Source: DATCHW01 sp036508135
GTDB taxonomy: Bacteria > Bacteroidota > Ignavibacteria > Tepidaquicellales > Tepidaquicellaceae
Assembly (NCBI GenBank): GCA_036508135.1
Contig: DATCHW010000221.1
Location: 124,001-188,000, forward strand
DNA: 64,000 bases
Direction: 5' to 3'
Part shown: positions 36,682 through 45,927 of the stretch, in pieces
How positions within the stretch are numbered: the first letter of the stretch is position 1
Layout: each line of letters begins with the position of its first letter
Program-made: the position numbers and the translations under genes
The notes under the pieces: model-generated
Databases searched by the model: none
Told to the model about the DNA's origin: nothing
What the model saw: only the letters and a program-made list of their open reading frames with translations

Positions 36682-37404
36682 ATGAGTTACAAAACCACAA
36701 TCGATATTTTCCGAAAGTACTTCCAGCGGCAGATTGATGTTACGAGAAAAGCAATAAATAAAATAGATTTACCCAATCAACCATTTGTTACAATTTCACG
36801 CCTTGCCGGGGCTGGAGAAGTCCAGTTCCCCGTAAAACTGATCAATACTTTAATAAAAAAAGATAAAGAAGCAAAAGAAAATTGGATTTATTTCGATAAG
36901 GATATTTTTGAAGTAGTTCTTGAAGAGCATAACCTTCCTCAAGAGATTTCCCGATTTATGCCTGAAAACAAAATCTCTGAAATTCAGGATGTACTCGAAC
37001 AGCTTTTTGGGTTACATCCATCCGAGCATAAGCTTATAAAAAAAATAAGTGAAACTATACTGCATCTTTCTAATCTAGGGAACGTTGTTTTTGTCGGCAG
37101 AGGTTCCAACATAATTACAAAATATAATAAGAATGGAATTCATTTAAGGTTAGTTTCATCCCTTGAAAACAGGATAGCCAATATTCAAAAGTTCTTTAAA
37201 TTAAGTAAAAATGCATCAATAAAACTTATTCAAAAAGATGATAAAGAAAGAGCGGCATATATTAAAAAATATTTTAGTAAAGATATAAATAGCCCGTTAC
37301 TTTATACACTCATTATCAATTTTGATATGATTTCTGTCGATGATGCTCTTGAACTTATAAGTGATGAAGTTATTAAAATCCGGAGCAGGATTAACCGTAA
37401 ATAA
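36682..37404 (+). CDS. Cytidylate-kinase-like protein
   Basis: 240 residues preceded by a good ribosome site ('agaaggaga'). Resembles the cytidylate kinase-like (Cytidylate_kin2) family: 'PFVTISRLAGAGE' at the P-loop position, 'FDKDIFEVV' and 'VVFVGRGSNIITK'. Normal members read 'ISR.YGSGG.EIA'; here the glycine loop is altered ('LAGAGEVQF'), so nucleotide phosphorylation is uncertain. It is a cytoplasmic, single gene; a minus-strand terminator of the transporter overlaps its stop region. Confidence 0.7.
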   Translation: MSYKTTIDIFRKYFQRQIDVTRKAINKIDLPNQPFVTISRLAGAGEVQFPVKLINTLIKKDKEAKENWIYFDKDIFEVVLEEHNLPQEISRFMPENKISEIQDVLEQLFGLHPSEHKLIKKISETILHLSNLGNVVFVGRGSNIITKYNKNGIHLRLVSSLENRIANIQKFFKLSKNASIKLIQKDDKERAAYIKKYFSKDINSPLLYTLIINFDMISVDDALELISDEVIKIRSRINRK

Positions 37405-37437
37405 AAAAAAACTTGTTCCGTTTTAAGGGAACAAGTT
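37402..37437 (-). terminator. Intrinsic terminator of the MFS gene
   Basis: 10-bp perfect stem 37410-37419 / 37428-37437 with an 8-nt loop. A run of As on the plus strand (37402-37410) becomes a T-tract for leftward transcription. It ends the gene at 37484-38785. Confidence 0.85.
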
Positions 37438-37483
37438 CTGATATTATCTAATATCTATTTTTAAAAATCTTTACGGGAATATT

Positions 37484-38785
37484 TTAATGCTTTCCCTTTG
37501 GAGCTAAAAATTTAGCGAACAGCAATAGTCCGATAATCGTTGCTACTCCTATAAGACTGAACATAAACCATAAAGTCGAAGGTGAATGAAGATTATCTAC
37601 AAAATGCACATAAGCCCTTGCGCCGAGATATCCGCCTATCCCACTTCCGATTACACCGTACAAAAATGAATATCCAAGATATAAAGCCTTCTTGTCTTCA
37701 GGAGCTATCAAACCGACATAACTAATGAATTTCGGATGAGCCGTCATTTCTCCGAGTGAAAATATTATTATTCCTGCCATAAATACCCAGGCATAAGTTG
37801 ATATTGCAAGCATTGCCATACCGATTGTTCCGAGACCAATGCCTACTATCATAGTTGGTAATGCTTTTGTTTTCTTCACTATATTTGATACTACAATCTG
37901 AAGTACAATTATAGTCCCAGCATTGATCACTGTTACATGTTCCGCATCGAATTTCCAGTTGGGTTTATCAATGAATAATCCAAGAATTGAATTAACAAAA
38001 CTATCAACGGGTACCATATCCATATGTTCTTTTAAATACCATAGTACAGTATCAAACATTTGGAAGTAAAGTATCCAGAAACCCGAATATATAACTATCA
38101 TCAATATAAATCTGAAATCTTTCAATACTAAAATCATATCTGCAAATACTCTTAGTAAAGATTTTGAACTTTCCGGTTTTTTAGGTTCTTTATAAACAAA
38201 AAAGTTAAGTAGTAATAACCATCCAGTTCCAATTGCAGCCATAAAGAAAATAAACGACCATGAAATACCCTTGAGCCATGGTACAAGTATGAGAGGGAAT
38301 ATGAATGCTCCTAAATTTATCGACCAGTAATATATTCCAAATCCGAGAGTGGAATTATTTTCATTCGTGTTTCTTGCAATGGTACCCGAAATTATCGGTT
38401 TGAAACTTCCTGCTCCAAGTGTCATTAAAATTAAACTTGCGAATACGAGAAAGTATGTATGTACAAGTCCCGTAAGCAGATATCCGGTGCTCATTACTGC
38501 AAAAGCAAACATCAGCATTTTTCTGTAACCGAACCTGTCAGCTATTGCACCCGAAATAATCGGTAAAAAATACAACAACGGACGTGTAACGCTGTTCATT
38601 ATTCCGACACTTTCTTTTGAAAATCCCAGTCCGCCTTCAGCAACAGACATTACAAGGAAAACTGATAGCACAGACATAACGCCGTAATAAGAACCTCTCT
38701 CAAAAAACTCCATAAGTATCACTATCCAGAAATTTTTTGGAAAAGACCTAAGTAATCCCTTTTTCTTCTCTGTAATTTCGCTCAA
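37484..38785 (-). CDS. MFS transporter, POT (peptide)-like
   Basis: 433 residues with 12 predicted helices. The N-terminal 'LMEFFERGSYYGVMSVL' resembles the ExxERxxYYG proton-coupling motif of POT/PTR2 peptide transporters; 'SGAIADRFGYRKM' is the MFS loop 2-3 motif. Other POT signatures are weak, so the substrate (di/tripeptide or another solute) is inferred. An extended loop around residue 255-280 is unusual. Terminated by the hairpin at 37402-37437. Confidence 0.8.
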   Translation of the reverse strand: MSEITEKKKGLLRSFPKNFWIVILMEFFERGSYYGVMSVLSVFLVMSVAEGGLGFSKESVGIMNSVTRPLLYFLPIISGAIADRFGYRKMLMFAFAVMSTGYLLTGLVHTYFLVFASLILMTLGAGSFKPIISGTIARNTNENNSTLGFGIYYWSINLGAFIFPLILVPWLKGISWSFIFFMAAIGTGWLLLLNFFVYKEPKKPESSKSLLRVFADMILVLKDFRFILMIVIYSGFWILYFQMFDTVLWYLKEHMDMVPVDSFVNSILGLFIDKPNWKFDAEHVTVINAGTIIVLQIVVSNIVKKTKALPTMIVGIGLGTIGMAMLAISTYAWVFMAGIIIFSLGEMTAHPKFISYVGLIAPEDKKALYLGYSFLYGVIGSGIGGYLGARAYVHFVDNLHSPSTLWFMFSLIGVATIIGLLLFAKFLAPKGKH

Positions 38786-38924
38786 ATGCAGCTCCTTTTA
38801 AAAATTTTTTAGATTTTTGAAAATACCTTTGCTTATAAGAAAATTCAAGTCTAAGAAAATATTTTTCTATGAGATAATAATAAAATGATTTGTTAACAAA
38901 ATCGATTTATTAATTTAAATCCAT

Positions 38925-38960
38925 ATCCCCCCTTTTTTTCAAAGGGGGGTTTGGGGGGTT
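38925..38960. repeat. C6-G6-G6 palindromic intergenic repeat, copy B
   Basis: 36 bp with the same order as copy A at 27402-27436: 'atcccccc', T-rich spacer ending 'tttcaaa', 'gggggg', 'ttt', 'gggggg', 'tt'. It sits in the 217-bp gap between two minus-strand genes. The C-run can fold on either G-run. Confidence 0.75.
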
Positions 38961-39002
38961 TTATTTCTTGTTTCAAATTTCCTGATTAATAACGCATTCA
39001 AA

Positions 39003-41033
39003 TCACTTTATCAGAACCATACGTTTTATAGCAGTAAAATCTCCGGAGGTGAGTTTATAAAAATAAATACCGCTCGATAGATTTGTTCCGTCAAAATTAA
39101 CCTGATAAACTCCCGGTGTATGAATTTCATTTATAAGTGTCATAATTTCTTTTCCTGAAATATCATAAACATTTATTTTGACATTTCCCGGCTTTGAAAT
39201 CTGATACTCGATTTTTGTCATAGGATTAAAAGGATTTGGATAATTCTGCCTCAAATCATAATAAGTAGGAACAATTGTTCCGATAGGTTGAATTCCGACT
39301 ATTGCGTCTCCAATCCTTCCTGAAAATGTAGCCCATTGGCTCGCTCCCGAAGGGATGAATGAAGCCGGTGTCGATGGAGCGGTTGCAAGGTCGCTGCCTG
39401 ATTTATCAAAAACTGTGTATGGGAATGTGGAACCCCCGTCTGTTGACATTAGAAGTCTTAATCTGTCAGTATGTCCCGGATTCACTGCATAAGCATAATC
39501 GAATTTTACGGAATCATTAAGGTCAAGGTTATTATATATTTTTGTTTTAAGGTAATCCATCTGACCTGTATCTAAATAAACAAAGCACGAGTATCTTACA
39601 CTCTTTCCGCCTGTATATGATGGTCCGTTAGCAGAACCATATTGCATAAAAGGTATTGCATCATCAGGATTTATTAGCTTCCATCCGTTCGCAGGAAACA
39701 TATATTCGAAATTCTCAACATAAAATCCTGCTTTAGGCTCTATGAGATTATTTTCATCAATTCTGCAAAACTGATTCTGTAATAATATATTCGAAGAATT
39801 TTCCGGTGAGGTTTTGTTTGCAGATTTAATATTATCCAGATAATAATTTCTCGCTTTATTACAGTTCATCACTTCTTTCGTCACTTCATTCTGAACGAAT
39901 ACAGCTGAATAAATCATGGAATCTATCCAGGCAGATTCTCTTTTGTATTTGATTTCATAATTGTACGTTCCGGGAGTTATTGGTATTTGAATACCATCTG
40001 ATGAAGGATACATCCTTCTGAATACGTCATTGAAAATTGTCTCACCATTTGTACCCGGAGGAGTTGGATAAGTAATTTTCCTTTCATTAGCAGCGACTTT
40101 CAATCTGAAATCTCCGTTCGCCGATAATGGAGATACAATCTGCAATGTTACACTCGCCTTTATAGTATCTCCCGTTAATCTTGTATCGTTTACAGTCAGG
40201 GATAAAGGAGCACCCTTCGATAGCCTGTTATAGAATGGAGTTGTCAGGTTCGTGAGAGTAGTGTAATTGCTTATTTGTAAAAGGAGTCCGTCAACCATCA
40301 ATGCAGGAACAGCATTAACACCATTATAGGAAACTCGTACTCTCACCTGATTCTGGTTAGCATAAAACATCGGGTCATTCCCGGGCGCTGGCCACCATAC
40401 GTGATATTTTATTGGAACGATAGAATCCCATTTTGTCTGTATAAAAGCGTCCAGCGAAGGATTTTGGGAGGCACAGGGACCGCAGGTAGAACTCGTATGG
40501 GCTTCGAAAAGAACTTTCCTCGTCACACCCGGGTGAAAAACTGTCTCCTGAAATAGTGAATCATTGTTATGCCATTCATCCGATGCCCAGTTGATGTAAA
40601 TTTTTATATTCTTAATTACATTGGATGTAAATGAAAGGGAATCAAAATATATCTGAGCTGATTGTCCCATTGAAAGACCCGGTATATTTTTCGTTACATT
40701 ATAAGACGAGCCTGTTACCATCATTGTCACCGTTGCATCGGTGGCTGAATTCTTACCCGTATTCATTATTAAAACTGCCGGTAAAACCATAATGGAGCTT
40801 TGTCCGGGCAAAAGATAATTTTTATCCTGAAGATTAAAAGAAGTTATGGAAAGATCGTTGTTGAATTGAACTCCTGCAGAAAAATTATCAAAGTACACAT
40901 TGTTTCCGTTGCCGTTTGTTGCAGTGAACTGGAACATAACGTTATTCAAGATCAGCTTTTCCATGCTCGGAAAATTAAAAGACAGAAAAATAATGCTAAA
41001 AATTAAAATAACAAAAAGTAGATTTTTTTTCAT
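39003..41033 (-). CDS. Omp28-like thioredoxin-fold exported protein with T9SS tail
   Basis: 676 residues. Signal segment 1-22. Residues about 170-290 form an Omp28/thioredoxin-like domain with a CxxC active site, 'TSSTCGPCASQNPSLDAF' (about 178-195). Beta-sandwich regions follow, including a 'GGKSVRYSCF' MAM/choice-of-anchor-like segment, and the final 85 residues are a T9SS sorting domain ('RQNYPNPFNPMTKIEY', end 'KRMVLIK'). A surface redox or disulfide role is suggested by the CGPC, but not shown. Confidence 0.85.
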   Translation of the reverse strand: MKKNLLFVILIFSIIFLSFNFPSMEKLILNNVMFQFTATNGNGNNVYFDNFSAGVQFNNDLSITSFNLQDKNYLLPGQSSIMVLPAVLIMNTGKNSATDATVTMMVTGSSYNVTKNIPGLSMGQSAQIYFDSLSFTSNVIKNIKIYINWASDEWHNNDSLFQETVFHPGVTRKVLFEAHTSSTCGPCASQNPSLDAFIQTKWDSIVPIKYHVWWPAPGNDPMFYANQNQVRVRVSYNGVNAVPALMVDGLLLQISNYTTLTNLTTPFYNRLSKGAPLSLTVNDTRLTGDTIKASVTLQIVSPLSANGDFRLKVAANERKITYPTPPGTNGETIFNDVFRRMYPSSDGIQIPITPGTYNYEIKYKRESAWIDSMIYSAVFVQNEVTKEVMNCNKARNYYLDNIKSANKTSPENSSNILLQNQFCRIDENNLIEPKAGFYVENFEYMFPANGWKLINPDDAIPFMQYGSANGPSYTGGKSVRYSCFVYLDTGQMDYLKTKIYNNLDLNDSVKFDYAYAVNPGHTDRLRLLMSTDGGSTFPYTVFDKSGSDLATAPSTPASFIPSGASQWATFSGRIGDAIVGIQPIGTIVPTYYDLRQNYPNPFNPMTKIEYQISKPGNVKINVYDISGKEIMTLINEIHTPGVYQVNFDGTNLSSGIYFYKLTSGDFTAIKRMVLIK

Positions 41034-41191
41034 AATTAGAATTTTGAAATTATTATATTATAAAAAATTTGGATTTGGGTCTTTTTCAAACTCATAATAA
41101 AGTTTGGTTTTATATAACAGTAATTTTTTTTTCACCTTATCCAAAAGTAATAATAAATATTACTTTTTAGTATGCTATTATGTTATCATAT

Positions 41192-41222
41192 AAAAAAAAA
41201 GGACAGGCAAAATGCCTGTCCT
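41192..41222 (-). terminator. Intrinsic terminator of the M13 peptidase gene
   Basis: 10-bp perfect stem (41200-41209 / 41213-41222), 3-nt loop, with an A-run on its left that is the T-tract for leftward transcription. It ends 29 bp after the stop codon of the M13 gene. Confidence 0.88.
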
Positions 41223-41250
41223 GAAATTATCTAAATATTTTGTTTTTAAA

Positions 41251-43281
41251 CTACCAGATTTGAATCCTGATATTATTTGCTCTGAATAAACTGTTGCCTG
41301 AATTTACATTAAACGCCGAATAAAATTCGTTCATGTTTGACATCGGAGCATTTACCCTCAGGAAAGCAGGGGAGTGAACGTCCGTCATAACCCTCCTGGC
41401 AAGCGTTTCATCCCTGTAATAAACTGCCCAGGAATATGCATAACCAAGGAAATATCTCTGGTCTGCCGTGAAGCCGCCTATTTTTTCATTTTTCTTTCCG
41501 TCTTCGGTAAGTTTCATAGCTTCATAACCTATCACTAATCCGCCAAGGTCTGCAATGTTTTCCCCTAATGTGGCTTTGCCGTTGATATGCATACTGTCCA
41601 GCACAACATAGTTATCAAATTGTTCTACCATCAGTTGAGATTTTACAACAAATTTTGAAGAGTCTTCTAATGTCCACCAGCCCTTGAGATTTCCCTTTTC
41701 ATCGTACAATCTACCCTGATCGTCAAAACCGTGTGTCATTTCGTGCCCGATTGTGCTTGCACCAATGAATCCATAAAGGAAAGCATCATCAACTTCGCTC
41801 ATCTTTTTTCCGGGGACAGTTAGTATTGCAGCGGGAATTACTATCTCATTATTGGATGGATTGTAGTATGCATTGTAAGTCTGCGGAGTCATATCCCATT
41901 CGGTTCTGTCAACCGGTTTTCCAATCCGTGAGACCATATCTTTATAATGCCATTCCCTGGCATTCATTACATTTATCACATAAGCATCTCTCGAAATTTC
42001 AAGTGTGGAATAATCTTTCCATACATCGGGATATCCGATTTTTTTCACCATTGTTCCAAGTTTTTTAAGTGCTTTTTCTTTCGTATCTTCGCTCATCCAG
42101 TCGAGTTTTTTAATTCTGCTCGCAAATGCATCTACCATATTATTCACTATTCCAATAGTTCTTATCTTATCTTCAGGGGGAAAATATAATCTTACATATT
42201 CCATACCTAGAATTTCTCCCAGCATGTTATCCGTATTATCCATCACGCTCTTCCATCTTGGTCTTTGCTCTGTCGTACCGGACAGAACTTTCCCATAAAA
42301 ATTAAAATTCTCATCCCGGATTTCATTATTCAACAAACTTGCAGTCGCTCTTATCAGATTCCATTTGAGATAAGTTTTCCAGTCATCGATACTGTATGTT
42401 TGCAACGCTGATTCGATTTCCTTAACAAATTCCGGCTGACCTACGATAATTGTATCGATGTTCTTTACACCCAGAATATCAAAAATATTTTTCCAGTCCA
42501 CAGAAGGGGAGAGAGCCGTCAGGTCTTTCACTGTCATCTTATTGTAATTCTTATAATCATCTCTCAGGTCTTCAAGTTTCCTCGATGCTTTTGCAAGATC
42601 CGTTTCAAGCTTGAAAATCAGATCAGAAATTTTTGAAGAGTTACCGTCTTTTAAAATTGAAAAAATATTGGATATGTGATTCAGATATTCCTTTCTTATG
42701 TTTTGCGTTCTCGAATCATCTTTAAAGTAATATTCTCTGTCAGGAAGCCCGATGCCCCCTTGGTAAAGATAGACTGCGTATTTATCGCTTTGCATTAAAT
42801 CCTGTCCGACAAAAAATGAAAATATGGGAGAAATCCCGTATTTGTGCATTTCCGCAGCTAATTCGATCACTCCTTTTTTATCTTTTATTAATGTTATTTG
42901 GTCAAACCATTCTTTTAGCGGAAATATCTTTGCTTTCTCAATAGTAACTGTATCAAGACCGCTGAAGTAGAAATCTCCGATTTTCTGGAAATTACTTCCC
43001 TTAGGAGCATCGGATGATACCATCGCATCTTTACATATATTTTGCAGATATACGTAAACACTATCCTCGACAAGATTAAAAATACCATAGGTGTGTTCTG
43101 ATGGAGGAATCGGATGATTCTTTATAAAAGTCCCGTTTGCATACATAAAAAAATTATCTGCCGGACTGTAAGAGTTATCGATATTTTCACTTAGAAAATA
43201 TGTTTCGTTATCCTGTGCTTTTAAAAAACTGAATTTAAAAAACAAACAAATTATTAATACTGAATACAAATATTTTTTCAT
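41251..43281 (-). CDS. M13-family (neprilysin/PepO) metalloendopeptidase
   Basis: 676 residues, the usual M13 size. Signal peptide 1-22 ('FLKAQDN'). A large helical N-terminal domain precedes the zinc site 'IGHEMTHGFDDQGRLYD' (HExxH, about 510-526) and 'GENIADLGGLVIGYEA' (ExxxD with the third ligand, about 570). The C-terminus 'FRANNIRIQIW' is the M13 end. It degrades peptides in the periplasm or outside. Monocistronic, with its own terminator. Confidence 0.94.
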   Translation of the reverse strand: MKKYLYSVLIICLFFKFSFLKAQDNETYFLSENIDNSYSPADNFFMYANGTFIKNHPIPPSEHTYGIFNLVEDSVYVYLQNICKDAMVSSDAPKGSNFQKIGDFYFSGLDTVTIEKAKIFPLKEWFDQITLIKDKKGVIELAAEMHKYGISPIFSFFVGQDLMQSDKYAVYLYQGGIGLPDREYYFKDDSRTQNIRKEYLNHISNIFSILKDGNSSKISDLIFKLETDLAKASRKLEDLRDDYKNYNKMTVKDLTALSPSVDWKNIFDILGVKNIDTIIVGQPEFVKEIESALQTYSIDDWKTYLKWNLIRATASLLNNEIRDENFNFYGKVLSGTTEQRPRWKSVMDNTDNMLGEILGMEYVRLYFPPEDKIRTIGIVNNMVDAFASRIKKLDWMSEDTKEKALKKLGTMVKKIGYPDVWKDYSTLEISRDAYVINVMNAREWHYKDMVSRIGKPVDRTEWDMTPQTYNAYYNPSNNEIVIPAAILTVPGKKMSEVDDAFLYGFIGASTIGHEMTHGFDDQGRLYDEKGNLKGWWTLEDSSKFVVKSQLMVEQFDNYVVLDSMHINGKATLGENIADLGGLVIGYEAMKLTEDGKKNEKIGGFTADQRYFLGYAYSWAVYYRDETLARRVMTDVHSPAFLRVNAPMSNMNEFYSAFNVNSGNSLFRANNIRIQIW

Positions 43282-43480
43282 ATTATAAAATTAAATTATT
43301 ATATTTTATATACGTAAATTAAATAAATAAGTTCTCAATAGAAGTGAAATTATTTAACTCAATATTAAACCGAGTACAACCGTCCATACTGCAGACAGCA
43401 GGGGATTATTACTCACCTATAATATATAACTACCATAAAAATAATTTTAAGTAAATTAATCAAATCAAATCAAATCAAAT

Positions 43481-43509
43481 AAAAAAAGGACTCCAATAAA
43501 TTGAAGTCC
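43481..43509 (-). terminator. Minus-strand intrinsic terminator next to tRNA remnant
   Basis: Stem 'ggactccaa' (43488-43496) with 'ttgaagtcc' (43501-43509), one C-A mismatch, 4-nt loop, and seven As on the left that read as Ts on the minus strand. It would end a leftward transcript from the gene at 43624-43941 or a former tRNA. Confidence 0.7.
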
Positions 43510-43516
43510 CGATGGC

Positions 43517-43544
43517 ACACTCTAGGGTACTCGAACCCCTGACC
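43517..43544 (-). pseudogene. tRNA-Lys-like 3'-end remnant
   Basis: 28 bp matching, in 26 positions, the T-arm and acceptor 3' strand of tRNA-Lys at 44250-44323. On the minus strand a CCA follows after one base (43513-43515). No matching 5' half is present upstream, so it is not a functional tRNA. One of three such 3' ends within 0.8 kb. Confidence 0.55.
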
Positions 43545-43623
43545 TTTATTTAGATGGCCTAGGTAACCGGGTCACATCAGATTAAATTAAAACAAATTCA
43601 AGGATCTTAACTAAGCTAAGAGT

Positions 43624-43941
43624 TTATTTCTGCTTACCGGAATTTGATACAAGATAACCTTTCCCATTACATCTCCAGCAGGAAACCATAATAGGTACAC
43701 TATTTTTAACACTATTGATGTTTAAAACTGAAGCACCTTTACAGATAGGACATTCATATCTTAATTCAGTTGTTGGGGCTTCTATTGATTTATATGTGTT
43801 ACCATCTTTATCATATCTGTCGTATTCATATAATGTAATTGATTCTCCCTGACTTACTTTTGTTTTAATTTGTGCATTTGCAATTTCTGTAATAAAAAAT
43901 AGTGAGGAAAAAGCAAAAAATATATATATTAGAATTTTCAT
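43624..43941 (-). CDS. Small exported protein with DnaJ-type CxxCxG pair
   Basis: 105 residues. Signal peptide 1-23 ('IANAQIK'). The C-terminal half has two CxxCxG-like motifs, 'CPICKGAS' and 'CWRCNGKG', spaced about 25 residues, as in half of a DnaJ zinc finger. It probably binds one zinc or a disulfide in the periplasm. Function unknown. It is bracketed by tRNA-Lys 3'-end repeats, which may mean that it was brought in by site-specific recombination. Confidence 0.65.
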   Translation of the reverse strand: MKILIYIFFAFSSLFFITEIANAQIKTKVSQGESITLYEYDRYDKDGNTYKSIEAPTTELRYECPICKGASVLNINSVKNSVPIMVSCWRCNGKGYLVSNSGKQK

Positions 43942-44176
43942 AATATTAAAATATTTTGTATTAATAATTTTACCCCTCTCGAGGGTAAAGCAATTTATGA
44001 AAACTAATAAATTATTATCTTAAAGGCAATACCTTTCTATTATTGCTTAACATTAGATACCAAATTTTATAAAATTATAATTTTTTTAAATAAATAATTC
44101 GGCTTGTGGAATTTAAGATTGTACATCGAAAATTGATATTTATGCATTGACCATAGAGAATTGTACATTGGAAGTA

Positions 44177-44208
44177 GTACACTCGAGGGGACTCGAACCC
44201 CTGACCCG
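44177..44208 (-). repeat. 32-bp direct copy of the tRNA-Lys 3' half
   Basis: Exact copy of 44249-44280 (T-arm, variable loop and acceptor 3' strand of tRNA-Lys), displaced by 72 bp. The rest of the tRNA is replaced by an 18-bp palindrome, 'gtcccgag-tt-ctcgggac' (44208-44225). It is not a functional tRNA. Either a partial tRNA duplication or an att-type scar. Confidence 0.8.
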
Positions 44209-44249
44209 TCCCGAGTTCTCGGGACTGCAGTTTCCTTAGATGTTTTTTG

Positions 44250-44323
<74 letters not shown>

Positions 44324-44415
44324 GGTTCAAATTACACGATTTTATCTTTATTTTCAATTCAGATCATGATATGAATTTCAATATTAAACAAGAAGATTAA
44401 TTATTATATTCTTTA

Positions 44416-45858
44416 ATGAAAGTATTATTAGTAGGAAGCCCGAAAAATTATTTTGGTATCGATATGTACATCAAGATCCCTAACCTGGGATTGTGTTCTA
44501 TTGCGGGTAATATTGACAAGGGTCTTGCTGAAGTTCATATTCTCGACTTAGTTATTTCCGGAAAAAATCACGATAAATATTTTACTGATACTCTAAAAAA
44601 ATTGAATCCTGAAATAATAGGATTTAGTTCTATGATTTTTCAATATAAACATCTTCTATCACTTGCTAAAATTGCAAAATCCATTAATCCTGATGTTAAG
44701 GTAATCTTCGGAGGGTACTATCCCACAATAGATTTTGACACTATTGCACAAAATGGTGATATGAAATATATCGATTTCCTTATTAGCGGTGAAGGGGAAT
44801 TGTCATTTAATGAGTTTCTTAAAGCATATAATAATTCATGTGATTACAGCAAAGTTCCCGGGCTTACATACAAGATAAACGGCAGTGTATTTCATAACCC
44901 TCCCGGATGCCTTGTTGACCTCGATGAAATGAAATTTCCCGATAGAAGTGTAAGGTTATTGACCAAAGGTTTCCACCTGATGGGATTAAAAGCAGATGTA
45001 ATTGAAACATCAAGAGGTTGTGTATATGATTGCAACTTCTGCAGTATAGGAATGATGTATGGAAAATCATTCAGAAAATTTAAAATAGAAAGAGTATTGG
45101 AAGATATAAAAAATGTTCGAAGACTCGGTGCGAAAGCTGTTATGATGACGGATGATAATATTACACTCGATGGAAAACGCTTTAAAGAACTTTGCATTGC
45201 TATGAAGCAATCGGGATTAAACAAAATTACATATCTTGTTCAGGCAAGTATCAAAGGAATCAGAAACACACCGGGTCTTGTAAAAGCAATGGCTGAAGCA
45301 GGAATAAAACTTGTATTTCTTGGTATCGAGAATGTATCCGAATCCGCACTCGATTCAATGAAGAAAGGAAATCAATTTGACACGAATGATACGATTGAAG
45401 TATTGAAAGAACTTAAGGCTTACCGGATTATGGTGATTGGTGGTTTTATTCTCGGGAATCCCGATGACGATGAAAACTCGCTGCTATCTAATTTTGAATT
45501 TGCAAAAAAGTTAAAAGTAGATTTCCCGCTTTTTAATGTAATTACTCCTTATCCCAAAACTCCGATACGGGAAGACCTTTTAAATATGGGTTTAATAACT
45601 AACCTGACTGATTATACTCGTTATGATTGCTGGGAAGTTAACGTTAAAACTAAACACCTTTCTACGGAGCAAATTTATAAAATAAGGGATGATATGAGCT
45701 TACGTTATCCGTTTGAATCGGGAGCAATCTACAACTTTTTTAAAGAGTTTCCCGTTTATACTACTATACTTGGTCTAAAATGGCTTTATCATAAGCCAAC
45801 AGATGTTTTTAAAAGCGTTCTTAAAGGGTCAATTAAAAAAAATAGTAAACGAAATTAA
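44416..45858 (+). CDS. B12-binding-domain radical SAM protein
   Basis: 480 residues. N-terminal Rossmann B12-binding domain (about 1-140: 'MKVLLVGSPKNYFGID', 'IIGFSSM', 'VIFGGYYPTID') followed by a radical SAM core with the 4Fe-4S motif 'ETSRGCVYDCNFCSIG' (CxxxCxxC at about 202-209). The base-off His motif DxHxxG is missing, which is usual for many methylthioether and lipid-modifying members. The tail (400-480) is unlike known subgroups. Methylation or another radical reaction on an unknown substrate. The tRNA-Lys lies upstream on the other strand. Confidence 0.88.
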   Translation: MKVLLVGSPKNYFGIDMYIKIPNLGLCSIAGNIDKGLAEVHILDLVISGKNHDKYFTDTLKKLNPEIIGFSSMIFQYKHLLSLAKIAKSINPDVKVIFGGYYPTIDFDTIAQNGDMKYIDFLISGEGELSFNEFLKAYNNSCDYSKVPGLTYKINGSVFHNPPGCLVDLDEMKFPDRSVRLLTKGFHLMGLKADVIETSRGCVYDCNFCSIGMMYGKSFRKFKIERVLEDIKNVRRLGAKAVMMTDDNITLDGKRFKELCIAMKQSGLNKITYLVQASIKGIRNTPGLVKAMAEAGIKLVFLGIENVSESALDSMKKGNQFDTNDTIEVLKELKAYRIMVIGGFILGNPDDDENSLLSNFEFAKKLKVDFPLFNVITPYPKTPIREDLLNMGLITNLTDYTRYDCWEVNVKTKHLSTEQIYKIRDDMSLRYPFESGAIYNFFKEFPVYTTILGLKWLYHKPTDVFKSVLKGSIKKNSKRN

Positions 45859-45927
45859 TAATTTTGAAAACAATTTTTATTGTAAAATTAAATTTAATTT
45901 TATTTAAAATATTTTAAGGGAGATTTT

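Larger units (their letters stand above)
43282..43623. other. Intergenic region with pentamer run, terminator and tRNA remnant
   Basis: 342 bp. It contains four tandem 'caaat' units (43461-43480), a minus-strand terminator (43481-43509) and a tRNA 3'-end remnant (43517-43544). The rest is AT-rich and includes the upstream region of the M13 gene. Confidence 0.6.
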
